From a virus, in IMG/VR virus record IMGVR_UViG_3300009593_000019, positions 1-61,109 of that record: a stretch of 61,109 nt of DNA; one strand, 5' to 3'. The notes beneath the pieces were generated by a model. The model did not search any database. It saw nothing but the letters and a program-made list of their open reading frames with translations, and was not told where the DNA came from. Shown one piece after another: positions 24,462 to 31,978 of this stretch. The translations under genes were made by a program, and so were the position numbers. The first letter of the stretch is position 1, and each line of letters opens with the position of its first letter.

Positions 24462-24794
24462 ATGTATAATTTGATAAAAGAAACAATATCATTGTTAGTC
24501 TATTTCATAGTTTTCCTTTGGTTAGTTGGTGTAGGTTTACACTTAACTATGCAAAAGGCAAAAGCAAGTGATTATGCGACAGCGACTGGCGCCCATATAA
24601 TCACTCAAACGGTTAAAGGTAATATAGACCATAAAGCCGTTATGACTTCTGAAATAGAAAAGATGGCACATACAATGGCCATAGAAATGACTTTTGTATT
24701 ACAAAAGCATTTGCCTAATATTTTAGAAAGTATCGCCGCTGACATAAGAGTTAACGGCATAGACAAAGTATATAAAGACAAACAAACAAAATAA
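24462..24794 (+). CDS. Single-pass membrane protein
   Basis: A 110-residue protein with one N-terminal membrane segment (LLVYFIVFLWLVGVGLHLTM) and a helical, amphipathic domain with regular Met, His and Ile. The ribosome site is GAAAGG. First gene after an early promoter. It could also be an exported protein with a long signal anchor. Function unknown. Confidence 0.55.
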   Translation: MYNLIKETISLLVYFIVFLWLVGVGLHLTMQKAKASDYATATGAHIITQTVKGNIDHKAVMTSEIEKMAHTMAIEMTFVLQKHLPNILESIAADIRVNGIDKVYKDKQTK

Positions 24795-24802
24795 GGAGAC
24801 TT

Positions 24803-24973
24803 ATGGAAAACTTGATATACTCAATGGCAGATATGGTGTCTGTTATGAAGACCATAATGCCTATTGAACTATGGATAATAATACTTGGTGGTATTACATC
24901 CTTTTTGATTATGGAGTATAGTGATAGAAAGAGACAAAGACTAGAGTTATTACGAGACAAAATCAAAAGATAA
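24803..24973 (+). CDS. 56-residue membrane protein
   Basis: ATG preceded by AAGGAG. One membrane segment (IELWIIILGGITSFLIMEY) is followed by a basic helix (DRKRQRLELLRDKIKR). It is 8 bases after the previous stop and 11 bases before the SprT-like gene. Function unknown. Confidence 0.55.
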   Translation: MENLIYSMADMVSVMKTIMPIELWIIILGGITSFLIMEYSDRKRQRLELLRDKIKR

Positions 24974-24984
24974 GAGAGAGACAA

Positions 24985-25410
24985 ATGCCAAAAGAAACAA
25001 AACCTAAATCAGTTAGGTATGCAACTTTAAAGAAGAGAGTAAAGGCGGAATATGAGCATACCAGACAATATAAGACTACTTACAAAGATATTAAGAAAGT
25101 CTTTAGTTGGATTAATGACGCTGTATTTGATGGCAAACTTGCACCTTTCAATGAGATTACGATTAAAGATTTGAGACCGATTAAATGTTTTGGTCAGGTT
25201 ACACAATGGGAGTGGAAAAGAAAAGGCACTCAATCGTTTCACTTGGAAATGTGTGAGAAGTATAGTAATAAAAAAGAATTCATTAGTACATTGGCACACG
25301 AAATGGTCCATTTGTATCAAATGAGAAATGCAGGAGATAGTGGTAATCATAATAAGCTGTTCTATTCATTTAAGACCCCTATGAAAAGAGCCGGCATTGA
25401 TATGATATAA
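24985..25410 (+). CDS. SprT-like zinc metalloprotease
   Basis: A 141-residue protein with the SprT-like zinc site HEMVH (His105, Glu106, His109) and downstream His122 in GNHNKLFY. The N-terminal half has the family pattern of a basic helix and a beta hairpin (INDAVFDGKLAPFNEITI). Related cellular Spartan/SprT proteins cleave DNA-protein crosslinks; T4-like phages often carry small SprT-like proteins of unknown target. All catalytic residues appear intact. Confidence 0.8.
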   Translation: MPKETKPKSVRYATLKKRVKAEYEHTRQYKTTYKDIKKVFSWINDAVFDGKLAPFNEITIKDLRPIKCFGQVTQWEWKRKGTQSFHLEMCEKYSNKKEFISTLAHEMVHLYQMRNAGDSGNHNKLFYSFKTPMKRAGIDMI

Positions 25411-25423
25411 CACTAATATAATT

Positions 25424-26113
25424 ATGGTGAGAAAAGTGAAAATAAATTATGTAGAAAAAGTCCGTGTTGCAAAGATGTGGGCAAAAAGAATAATAGGTGT
25501 ATCAATGTTATTTCTTATAACATATGTAATAGGTACATTTAATCCGAACGATTACAAATTAAACAAACTATCAAAAGAGTACGAACTCAAATACCTTGAA
25601 AAGTTAAAAGAGTTAGATTTACGAGAACCTGAATTTACATATAATAATGATATGCAATTTGTTAGGGCAACTCATAAATGTATTGACTATCATAACTTCA
25701 CATTGGCAGAAGTGTTTAGAGTACCTTATGAAATGGTGACAGCACAGGCCGCTTTAGAGAGTGGTTGGGGTACGAGTAGATTTGCAAAAGAAGGTAATAA
25801 CCTTTTTGGTATTAGAGTATTCAATAAAGAATATCCTCATATGCTACCTTTATCACAAAAAGAGTGGAAAGGTTGGGGTGTAAGAATATTCGCTACGAAG
25901 TGCGATAGTGTAAAAGAATATATTAGGTTGATGAATGAACACCCAGCCTATGAGAAATTCCGTAAGTTAAGATTAAGACAACTTGCAGAAGACGGCAAAA
26001 TGGACCCAATTGAATTAGTTAAGACATTGGATAAATTTAGTACAACACCTGATTACGCAGAGCGTGTAATTGTTATTATTAAAAAAATACGAAAACTTGA
26101 GGAGAGTAAATAA
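25424..26113 (+). CDS. Glucosaminidase-family peptidoglycan hydrolase with N-terminal anchor
   Basis: A 229-residue protein with a membrane segment at about residues 19-39 (RIIGVSMLFLITYVIGTF) and a C-terminal Bax/FlgJ-like glucosaminidase (GH73-type) domain. The signature AQAALESGWGTSRFAKEGNNLFG holds the catalytic Glu. The single N-terminal helix could act as a signal anchor that lets the enzyme be exported before lysis (SAR-endolysin logic), or it may keep it in the membrane. It is one of two cell-wall enzymes in the window. Confidence 0.8.
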   Translation: MVRKVKINYVEKVRVAKMWAKRIIGVSMLFLITYVIGTFNPNDYKLNKLSKEYELKYLEKLKELDLREPEFTYNNDMQFVRATHKCIDYHNFTLAEVFRVPYEMVTAQAALESGWGTSRFAKEGNNLFGIRVFNKEYPHMLPLSQKEWKGWGVRIFATKCDSVKEYIRLMNEHPAYEKFRKLRLRQLAEDGKMDPIELVKTLDKFSTTPDYAERVIVIIKKIRKLEESK

Positions 26114-26421
26114 TGAGACCTAATAATTGGGAAGATGAAAGTTATAATAATATTAAGGAAGACAATACTCCGTATATGGATCCTTATCTAAAGAATATGA
26201 TTGAGAAAGCATTTAAAATTTTTGACACATTACGGCAAGGTCAACAGAAAGTATACTTTACAGGTTTCTGGCAACCAGATGTAATGAGGTGTTTTCCAGG
26301 TAGACAATCTAAAAAGATATTTAAGAAAATGCAGACAGCGTTGAATAGACCAGAACTACAATTCTTTCAAAAGAAGTTAGATGGCGTTGACGGATATGAA
26401 TATATAGTAAGAAGGAGATAA
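26113..26421 (+). CDS. Conserved small phage protein
   Basis: A 102-residue basic protein whose ATG overlaps the previous stop. It contains KAFKIFDTLRQGQQKVYFTGFWQPDV and KKMQTALNRPELQFFQKK in two blocks. No family recognised; it lies between two membrane-related genes. Confidence 0.55.
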   Translation: MRPNNWEDESYNNIKEDNTPYMDPYLKNMIEKAFKIFDTLRQGQQKVYFTGFWQPDVMRCFPGRQSKKIFKKMQTALNRPELQFFQKKLDGVDGYEYIVRRR

Positions 26422-26422
26422 A

Positions 26423-27490
26423 ATGGGTATATTAGCATTTTTATCAGCATTAAGTATTTCAAGTGTTGCAGCCTTGTATAGTATACTAGGTCTTGCCGCT
26501 ATCTTTGCAGGTGCGAAGATACCTATTATGATAATGGGTGGTGTACTTGAAGTTGGCAAACTAGTAACCGCTTCTTGGTTGTATCAAAACTGGAAGAATA
26601 AAGACTTACCTAAAACAATAAAATATTACTTGACAACTTCTGTAGTTGTGTTAGTATTTGTTACCAGTATGGGTATCTTTGGTTTCTTATCAAAGGCACA
26701 CCTAGACCAGGTAACTCCGACTTCTAATTATACAAGTAAGATTACATTAATAGACCAGAGAATATTACAAGAAGAACGAGTTATAGAACGAGCAGAAAAA
26801 ACTTTAGTACAACTAGATAAATCAATTGAAGTGTATTTAGAAAATGAATATGCAACAAGAGGTTTAAGAGAACGAAAGAGACAAAAACCAGAACGAGACG
26901 AATTAAAACTAACAATTGATACTGCTATGAATAACATAGACAAGTTAATGTTAGATAAGAATACAATTGAATTACAACAATCAAAGATAGAGGCAGAAGT
27001 AGGTCCTCTTAAATATATTGCAGAATTAATATATGGTGATAATGCAAAAGACTATTTTGACGAAGCAGTAAGGTGGGTTATAATAGTATTGATATTTGTA
27101 TTTGACCCTCTTGCAGTATTACTATTAATCGCTGCCAACATATCATTAGCACAATGGAACGAAGGTAGAAAAAAGAAAAAACAAGTATCGTTGAGACAAC
27201 TTGATTTAAAGATTAAGAAAGAGAACGAGAAACATAAAGAAGCAAGTAAACAGATTAAGAACTACAAAGAGTTTTTTACAAAGTTAGCAGGTAAAAATCT
27301 AACGAATGAAGACTATGAGAAGTTTTTTAAGATATTAGGTAATAAAGAATTAAGAGAAATGGGTCTGGATCCAGATGAGATTCGTATTAAGATGGACCAG
27401 GTATTAGACTGGAATGCTACAGAAGTAGCAGAAGTCGCTGAAAAAGATGACAAAACACTAGTTAAATCAAAGCTTGACAAAGAAGTATAG
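26423..27490 (+). CDS. Large membrane protein with periplasmic or cytoplasmic coiled coil
   Basis: A 355-residue protein with three to four N-terminal membrane segments (residues about 5-100), a coiled coil (about 115-195), a further membrane hairpin (WVIIVLIFVFDPLAVLLLIAA, about 216-237) and a basic helical tail. The segment IMIMGGVLEVGKLVTASWLY recurs in large phage membrane proteins of this kind. It may form a membrane complex during infection. A promoter is embedded in its last codons. Confidence 0.65.
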   Translation: MGILAFLSALSISSVAALYSILGLAAIFAGAKIPIMIMGGVLEVGKLVTASWLYQNWKNKDLPKTIKYYLTTSVVVLVFVTSMGIFGFLSKAHLDQVTPTSNYTSKITLIDQRILQEERVIERAEKTLVQLDKSIEVYLENEYATRGLRERKRQKPERDELKLTIDTAMNNIDKLMLDKNTIELQQSKIEAEVGPLKYIAELIYGDNAKDYFDEAVRWVIIVLIFVFDPLAVLLLIAANISLAQWNEGRKKKKQVSLRQLDLKIKKENEKHKEASKQIKNYKEFFTKLAGKNLTNEDYEKFFKILGNKELREMGLDPDEIRIKMDQVLDWNATEVAEVAEKDDKTLVKSKLDKEV

Positions 27491-27502
27491 GAGTGATATA
27501 AT
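27474..27502 (+). promoter_or_regulatory. Consensus sigma70-type early promoter inside a gene end
   Basis: A perfect TTGACA (27474-27479), 17-base spacer and TATAAT (27497-27502) with the family GC in front. It sits across the stop codon of the membrane-protein gene. The predicted +1 (27509) is the second in-frame ATG of the following small gene. Confidence 0.85.
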
Positions 27503-27649
27503 ATGAAGATGATTTACACAAAAAAGAGACAAAACGAATTGATTGCAAATGCAGAAAAAATGATGAACAAGGCACAATCAAAATGGGCAACTATGTTCTG
27601 GACTGGTGTCTGGAAACAATTGTGTATTAAATTCGGAAAGGTGAACTAG
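27503..27649 (+). CDS. 48-residue basic protein (two possible start modes)
   Basis: A basic peptide MKMIYTKKRQNELIANAEKM with a Trp-rich end (WATMFWTGVWKQLCIKF). ATG 27503 has GGAG at good spacing on read-through transcripts. ATG 27509 coincides with the predicted +1 of the overlapping promoter and would give a leaderless mRNA. Its stop overlaps the next GTG start (TAGTG). Function unknown. Confidence 0.55.
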   Translation: MKMIYTKKRQNELIANAEKMMNKAQSKWATMFWTGVWKQLCIKFGKVN

Positions 27650-28239
27650 TGAATATATTTGCTTTAGATAAAGACCCTATTGTTGCAGCCAAGATGGCGT
27701 GTGATAAACATATTGTAAAGATGATACTAGAGAGTGCTCAAATGCTATGTACAGCAAAAAGAGTTACCGATGGTACTTTATATATTGACAAAACTAAAAA
27801 CGGTAGAGATATTAAAAGATGGCGATTGCCAAATACTAACGAAGAGGCAATTATCTACAAAGCAGGTTGGTTAGGTCACCCTAGTACGAAGTGGGTACTT
27901 GAAAGTGCATACAACTATGTCTGGTTATACAGACACTTCAAAGCATTGAATGATGAGTTTATGGAAAGATTTCCTAAAAACAAAAAGACAGGTGGTCATA
28001 AATCATTTTTATTACTAGGTGAGATATTGAAAGACCCACCTAAAAATTCACCTATCAATAAGATAGGTAGTTTACCAACACCAGCAATGCCAGAAGAATG
28101 TAAAGTATTCAATGAAGGTGTTATTGATGTTGTTGAGAGTTATAGAAAATATTATATTATGAAAAAGAAAGACTTTGCCAGATGGACTTATCCAGGTAAA
28201 GCACCAGTATGGTTTACAGAAGGAGTAGCGAATGCTTAA
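27649..28239 (+). CDS. Conserved phage protein (DKHIVKMILESAQML family)
   Basis: A 196-residue protein starting at GTG. The block ACDKHIVKMILESAQMLCTA with a later GHPSTKWVLESAYNYVWLYRHF and SYRKYYIMKK is characteristic of a protein family widespread in large phages. Conserved His, Lys and Glu in the first block suggest an enzyme; databases often leave it uncharacterised or link it loosely to DNA repair glycosylases. I cannot assign a reaction. Confidence 0.7.
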   Translation: MNIFALDKDPIVAAKMACDKHIVKMILESAQMLCTAKRVTDGTLYIDKTKNGRDIKRWRLPNTNEEAIIYKAGWLGHPSTKWVLESAYNYVWLYRHFKALNDEFMERFPKNKKTGGHKSFLLLGEILKDPPKNSPINKIGSLPTPAMPEECKVFNEGVIDVVESYRKYYIMKKKDFARWTYPGKAPVWFTEGVANA

Positions 28240-28393
28240 TTTAGAGTACGGACTATTATTCTTTTTGATTGGTATGACGGTAACAATAGGTGGTTTCTTT
28301 ATTGCTTATCTTGTTGCAAGTCATAAACCAAAAGAGACTATAGAAGAAGAGAATGCTCTTACGGATTATCGTAGAGATTTTATGAATAAATAA
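28232..28393 (+). CDS. 53-residue membrane protein
   Basis: ATG preceded by AAGGAG and overlapping the previous stop by 8 bases. One membrane segment (LLFFLIGMTVTIGGFFIAYLV) and an acidic tail. Function unknown. Confidence 0.55.
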   Translation: MLNLEYGLLFFLIGMTVTIGGFFIAYLVASHKPKETIEEENALTDYRRDFMNK

Positions 28394-28409
28394 AGAGAAG
28401 GAATAAATT

Positions 28410-28796
28410 ATGATGATAGAAACATTAGTAGGTAAAACAATTGTATTTTTAAACAACATACAATTGGCACATTGGCAGACACGAAGTTATAGTGAACACG
28501 AAGGACTTGGTGAATATTACACAAAGTTAAATACTTTGAATGATAGATTAGTAGAAACCTATCAAGGTAATAGTAATACAAGAATTCATATTGAAAGTGG
28601 ACAACACACATTACAAAACTACCAAAGTGTTGCTCATACTATTTCAGAAATTGTACAATACTCACAAGACTTAGCGAAAGCGTCTTATGACTTATCACAA
28701 AAGAACGATATGAACCAGTATGAAGACCAGTTATCTATACTTGAAGATATGGCTGAAGCAACTAGTCAAATTCAGTATCATTTAACGCTGAAGTAG
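28410..28796 (+). CDS. Ferritin/Dps-like four-helix protein (DUF5856-like)
   Basis: A 128-residue helical protein. The first two helices, FLNNIQLAHWQTRSYSEHEG and GLGEYYTKLNTLNDRLVETY, carry the His-Trp-x-T, Glu-His and Asp/Glu spacing seen in Dps-like proteins. Small phage proteins of this kind are called DUF5856, to my recollection. Whether iron is bound is not known; a role in protecting phage DNA or storing iron would fit the Fe-S genes at 47-49 kb. Confidence 0.6.
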   Translation: MMIETLVGKTIVFLNNIQLAHWQTRSYSEHEGLGEYYTKLNTLNDRLVETYQGNSNTRIHIESGQHTLQNYQSVAHTISEIVQYSQDLAKASYDLSQKNDMNQYEDQLSILEDMAEATSQIQYHLTLK

Positions 28797-28803
28797 TATC
28801 ACA

Positions 28804-29112
28804 ATGCCGACATATTCATTTAAAAATACTAAAACAGGTGAAGAATTTACTGAATTAATGGGTATTTCTGAAAAAGAGAAGTATCTAAAGAAGAACAAAC
28901 ATATTCAGCAAATGGTTACTTCTATAAATATTATAAGTGGAACAGGATACAATAGTAGAATTAAAAATGATAGCGGATGGAAAGAACTACAATCAAAAAT
29001 TGCCGAACGCAATCCAGGCTCAGCGTTTGCACAAAAGCACGGCAAAAGGTCTATAAAGGACATCAAAACTAGACAAGTCTTACAAAAACATAAAATATTA
29101 CCGAAAGATTAA
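28804..29112 (+). CDS. Conserved phage protein, FmdB-like N-terminus without cysteines
   Basis: A 102-residue basic protein. The start MPTYSFKNTKTGEEFTELM resembles the regulatory FmdB/zinc-ribbon family, but the CxxC pairs of that family are missing, so zinc binding is unlikely. The C-terminal part has SAFAQKHGKRSIKDIKTR. Similar cysteine-free versions occur in T4-like marine phages; function unknown. Confidence 0.6.
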   Translation: MPTYSFKNTKTGEEFTELMGISEKEKYLKKNKHIQQMVTSINIISGTGYNSRIKNDSGWKELQSKIAERNPGSAFAQKHGKRSIKDIKTRQVLQKHKILPKD

Positions 29113-29340
29113 ATGAAACATATTGCTATATTGATACTATTCTTATCCACGGCCGGTTGTAGTGCTAACTTTTCAGGACTATTTACGGTAGGTGGTATGA
29201 CAAGTGCCGCTATAAGTAAAAACAATGTGAGTATGGCGTATAGTGCTATAGATTTAGGTGTTCAAGCAAAAACAAAGAAACCTATTAGAGAACACGCTTT
29301 CACACATTTTGCAGAATTAACGGAGGAAGAAGATGAGTAG
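29113..29340 (+). CDS. Small lipoprotein
   Basis: A 75-residue protein with a signal peptide and lipobox STAGC (Cys16). The mature part contains VGGMTSAAISKNNVSMAYSAIDLGVQ and an acidic end. It follows the previous stop directly and overlaps the next start by 8 bases. Similar tiny lipoproteins occur in many marine T4-like phages; role unknown. Confidence 0.6.
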   Translation: MKHIAILILFLSTAGCSANFSGLFTVGGMTSAAISKNNVSMAYSAIDLGVQAKTKKPIREHAFTHFAELTEEEDE

Positions 29341-29725
29341 AGATATACCTGATTATATGAGAGGGTTTGATTTAAATGATGATACTTGGGGTGTCGGACC
29401 ATCGGTTGCGGAAGTACCGAAGTCACCATCAATTGACCCGAAAAAAATAGATAGTCAATCTGCTGAACTATCTACTATTAAAAATGATGTATCAGATATT
29501 AAGTCAGCGATGAATGAGATAATGCAGATAGTTGCTGAGAAAGATACAATAACAAAAGAAATCACAGATGAGGACACACAAAAACGATTTAAAGAGATAG
29601 AAAAAATCATTTTACCTTTTCTGTATAATCTATCTAAAACGGAGGAACCGTATATCCACTGGCCGAATAGAGGACCTATTATTAAGGCACAGATTGAGAA
29701 AATACTAAAACTAACAAGGGGGTAA
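29333..29725 (+). CDS. Conserved phage protein with central coiled coil
   Basis: A 130-residue acidic protein. It opens RDIPDYMRGFDLNDDTWGV, has a short coiled coil (LSTIKNDVSDIKSAMNEIM) and ends with IHWPNRGPIIKAQIEKIL. This N- and C-terminal pair of motifs is frequent in T4-like phages of marine bacteria. Function unknown. Confidence 0.65.
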   Translation: MSRDIPDYMRGFDLNDDTWGVGPSVAEVPKSPSIDPKKIDSQSAELSTIKNDVSDIKSAMNEIMQIVAEKDTITKEITDEDTQKRFKEIEKIILPFLYNLSKTEEPYIHWPNRGPIIKAQIEKILKLTRG

Positions 29726-29728
29726 TTT

Positions 29729-29884
29729 ATGTCCAGTAAAATGGCACACAAAGAACTGAAAAAGGAAGTGAATGTATTAGAACAAGCAAGGAAAGAAGAT
29801 AGGAGCTTTGAAAGTTGGAGAAAACTGAAAGAAGCGAAAAAACTTAAACTAAAGGCAAAGGAAAAATTAAATGAAATTAAGTAA
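29729..29884 (+). CDS. 51-residue basic helical protein
   Basis: ATG preceded by AAGGGGG. A Lys/Glu-rich helix (KELKKEVNVLEQARKEDRSF and KLKEAKKLKLKAKEKL). It overlaps the M15 peptidase start by 14 bases and includes that gene's AAAGGAA ribosome site. Probably real by spacing and coupling; function unknown. Confidence 0.5.
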   Translation: MSSKMAHKELKKEVNVLEQARKEDRSFESWRKLKEAKKLKLKAKEKLNEIK

Positions 29885-30341
29885 GAATTTTAGTCTGAAG
29901 GAACTAACTGCTTCGCAAACAGCGGAACGGAAAGGTATTAACAATAATCCTAATGACGACCATATTACTAATATGCAGAAGTTGGCTGAGAATATTCTAC
30001 AACCAGTTAGAGACCATTATGCTACACCTGTAACCGTATCAAGCGGGTTCAGAAGTGAAGAGTTATGTGTTGCTATCGGAAGTAGTGTTAATTCACAGCA
30101 CGCTAAAGGGCAAGCCGCCGATTTTGAAATCTTTGGTGTCCCGAATGCTGAATTAGCAAAATGGATTGCTGAAAATTTAGACTTTGACCAGCTGATATTA
30201 GAGTACCATAAGACAGATGAACCTAATAGTGGTTGGATCCATTGCTCATATAAGTCACCTACAGATAATAGGAAACAGACTTTAAGAGCATTTAGGAATG
30301 ACCAAGGTAAGACGCAATACGAAGAATACAAGCCAGAGTGA
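29871..30341 (+). CDS. M15-family peptidase endolysin
   Basis: A 156-residue Peptidase_M15_3-type enzyme expected to cut peptide bonds in peptidoglycan. The zinc site is visible as SQHAKGQAAD (His77, Asp84) and WIHCS (His124), with the SSGFRS strand at 57-62. There is no signal peptide, so it needs a holin for access to the wall. Together with the glucosaminidase at 25424 and the spanins at 5723-6548 it supplies lysis functions. Confidence 0.85.
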   Translation: MKLSKNFSLKELTASQTAERKGINNNPNDDHITNMQKLAENILQPVRDHYATPVTVSSGFRSEELCVAIGSSVNSQHAKGQAADFEIFGVPNAELAKWIAENLDFDQLILEYHKTDEPNSGWIHCSYKSPTDNRKQTLRAFRNDQGKTQYEEYKPE

Positions 30342-30399
30342 GCGCTCGGCGAGTTTTCTAAAGACGATATTAATAATATGTACATTAAAGGCTAGGTGC

Positions 30400-30428
30400 T
30401 TGACAAATGTATCGTGTGATGATATAAT
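30400..30428 (+). promoter_or_regulatory. Consensus early promoter
   Basis: GGTGC-TTGACA (box at 30400-30405), a 17-base spacer and TATAAT (30423-30428). It drives the nuclease gene at 30459. Confidence 0.85.
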
Positions 30429-30458
30429 GAGAGACAATTAAACATAAGGAACAATATA

Positions 30459-31157
30459 ATGGCTAAAGAATTTAAGTTTGTTGAGTTGAATAAAGACTTA
30501 CTGCCTAAAACAAAAGGCAAAAGACAAGACGGTATCCGTTTTTACGAAGTAAACGGACATAACTATCCTTCTGTAACCTCAATTCTAGGTATCAGAAAAA
30601 CAGAAGGTCTAAAGAAATGGCGAGAGAGTATTGGTGAGAATGTCGCTAACTTTGAAATGCGAAGAGCAGCCTCTCGTGGTAAAGCAACTCACAATCTAGT
30701 AGAGAATTATCTTAAAGGTGAAGCACCGAGTGAAAGAGGTGTATTACCTCTAGGTCTATTCAGGTTGATGAAACCATACCTTGATAACATTGGTGATATA
30801 CACCTTGTTGAAGAGATAATGTATTCAAAAGAATTAACACTTGCCGGTCAGGTAGATTGTGTCGCACAATATAGAGACAAATTGTCCGTTATTGATTTCA
30901 AAACAGCGAACAAAGAAAAGATTGAAGAGTGGGTAGACAATTACTTCTTACAAACTACTGCTTATGCAATAATGTATGAGGAGATATTCGGTAAACCGAT
31001 TGAACAAATTGTCGTACTTATCGCAGGTGAAGATGGCTCTATGCAAGAATGGGTTAAGAATCCACAAGATTACAAACCTGAACTAAAAAAATCTATTGAA
31101 AACTTTTATAAATATTACGAGAATAAAAAGTTAGAAACAGACAAACAGACAGCATAG
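30459..31157 (+). CDS. PD-(D/E)XK nuclease of the RecB/Cas4-like type
   Basis: A 232-residue nuclease. The RGKATHNLVE helix (His78), Glu119, GQVDCVA (Asp133) and VIDFKT (Asp146, Lys148), followed by LQTTAYA (Gln165), form the RecB-type exonuclease site. There is no 4-cysteine Fe-S cluster as in true Cas4. It may act in recombination, host DNA breakdown or end processing. First gene after a consensus early promoter. Confidence 0.8.
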   Translation: MAKEFKFVELNKDLLPKTKGKRQDGIRFYEVNGHNYPSVTSILGIRKTEGLKKWRESIGENVANFEMRRAASRGKATHNLVENYLKGEAPSERGVLPLGLFRLMKPYLDNIGDIHLVEEIMYSKELTLAGQVDCVAQYRDKLSVIDFKTANKEKIEEWVDNYFLQTTAYAIMYEEIFGKPIEQIVVLIAGEDGSMQEWVKNPQDYKPELKKSIENFYKYYENKKLETDKQTA

Positions 31158-31205
31158 ATTAAGAAGGTGATTTGATGTCCTTTCTACTTTAACGAAAAGG
31201 ACAAT

Positions 31206-31541
31206 ATGAAAAAACTACTAATCTTTGTTATGTTATTGATGACAAGTTTAGTATATGCAGACCATAGAGAAGATATATTTTATTCATCACAGGTCCCGAT
31301 GTTGTGTACAAGTGCTCCTCAAATGAACGAGTTTTTGGACCACAACAATATGAAACCATTAAGTATTGGTTTCGGTCGTAATCAAGGAACGCCTGATGGT
31401 GATATAGTTTATGCCATAACTCACTGGTACAATGCAGAAGATGATATGTTTATGGCAGTAATAGAAACACCGGCACAAGGTGAGAAATGTATTGTGTATG
31501 GAATTTATAATTACAAGGAAGTAAATGAAAAAAATAATTAG
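31206..31541 (+). CDS. Small exported protein
   Basis: A 111-residue protein with a signal peptide (cleavage after LVYAD or VYA, about residue 18). The mature part has two cysteines far apart and the blocks MLCTSAPQMNEFLDHNNM and EKCIVYGIYNY. Proteins of this size and pattern occur in other marine phages; a periplasmic role is likely. It overlaps the next lipoprotein gene by 17 bases. Confidence 0.6.
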   Translation: MKKLLIFVMLLMTSLVYADHREDIFYSSQVPMLCTSAPQMNEFLDHNNMKPLSIGFGRNQGTPDGDIVYAITHWYNAEDDMFMAVIETPAQGEKCIVYGIYNYKEVNEKNN

Positions 31542-31719
31542 TATTATATTTTTAGCAGGACTATTAAGTGCGTGTGCTATCAATGAACCTAGAGTTTCTT
31601 TTGGTAAGAAATGTGTAGAGAAAGACAACAATGTTGTTTACTCATATGTTTGGTTATACGATAAAGAAGCAGGTTTAAATGCAAACGAGAAGACTTGCGA
31701 AAAAATTAAAAAAGATTAA
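31525..31719 (+). CDS. Small lipoprotein
   Basis: A 64-residue protein with signal peptide and lipobox LLSAC (Cys17). The mature part has two cysteines (KKCVEKDNN and EKTCEKIKKD). It is coupled to the exported protein upstream and ends just before the tmRNA locus. Function unknown. Confidence 0.6.
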   Translation: MKKIISIIFLAGLLSACAINEPRVSFGKKCVEKDNNVVYSYVWLYDKEAGLNANEKTCEKIKKD

Positions 31720-31720
31720 T

Positions 31721-31779
31721 CGTTGATGGTGGTGTAATAACCGGACTGGACTCGGGTGCAACTCCCGACACCTCCACCA
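31721..31779 (+). ncRNA. tmRNA acceptor piece
   Basis: The 3' tRNA-like part, encoded upstream of the coding part. The T-arm CGGGTGCAACTCCCG differs from the usual CGGGTTCAACTCCCG by one base. The acceptor strand ACACCTCC leads to ACCA. The 5' boundary is estimated, just after the lipoprotein stop at 31719. Confidence 0.82.
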
Positions 31780-31856
31780 TAAACACATTAAGGTGTGCTT
31801 ATGGGGGGTGTGTTAGGATTGACAGACGACTAAAGACCTTCGGAGATTGATAGTTG

Positions 31857-31910
31857 GCGAACTTAAACGCAATTTTAAATGGCAACAATAATTTTGCCCT
31901 TGCTGCCTAG
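31857..31910 (+). other. tmRNA tag-peptide reading frame
   Basis: Resume codon GCG (31857) follows ATAGTTG, comparable with the AUAGUC upstream element of E. coli tmRNA. The frame reads ANLNAILNGNNNFALAA and stops at TAG (31908-31910). An Ala-Asn start and an ALAA end are the normal features of a proteolysis tag. The stop lies in a small CCTA/TAGG hairpin, as is common for helix P5. Confidence 0.78.
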
Positions 31911-31978
31911 TTAATAGGTAACGGAGTTAGTGAAGTACTTGGCAACAGAAACTTCACATTTTCTATAGGAGAAAGAAA

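Larger units (their letters stand above)
31721..31957 (+). ncRNA. ssrA: Circularly permuted (two-piece) tmRNA
   Basis: The acceptor piece comes first (about 31721-31779): TCGGGTGCAACTCCCGA is a T-arm, followed by the acceptor strand and an encoded CCA at 31777-31779. After a 24-base spacer, the coding piece begins near 31804 with GGGGGUG, which pairs with the acceptor strand (including the family G-U at position 3), and continues into GGATTGACAGAC, matching the conserved GGAUUCGAC start of tmRNAs. The tag frame ends FALAA. Permuted, two-piece tmRNA is the alphaproteobacterial form; it rescues stalled ribosomes and tags nascent chains. Exact piece ends are uncertain; a 7-bp hairpin at 31930-31957 followed by ATTTTC may end the transcript. 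Confidence 0.88.

Noticed and set aside
26630-26660. TTGACA with a TAGTAT-like box inside the large membrane-protein gene
   Set aside because: It lacks the GC in front, the spacer is 16, it encodes a membrane segment and no gene starts behind it; probably chance.
30341-30365. GAGCGCTCGGCGAG followed by TTTT as a terminator after the M15 gene
   Set aside because: Stem too short with almost no loop; could not be folded convincingly by eye.
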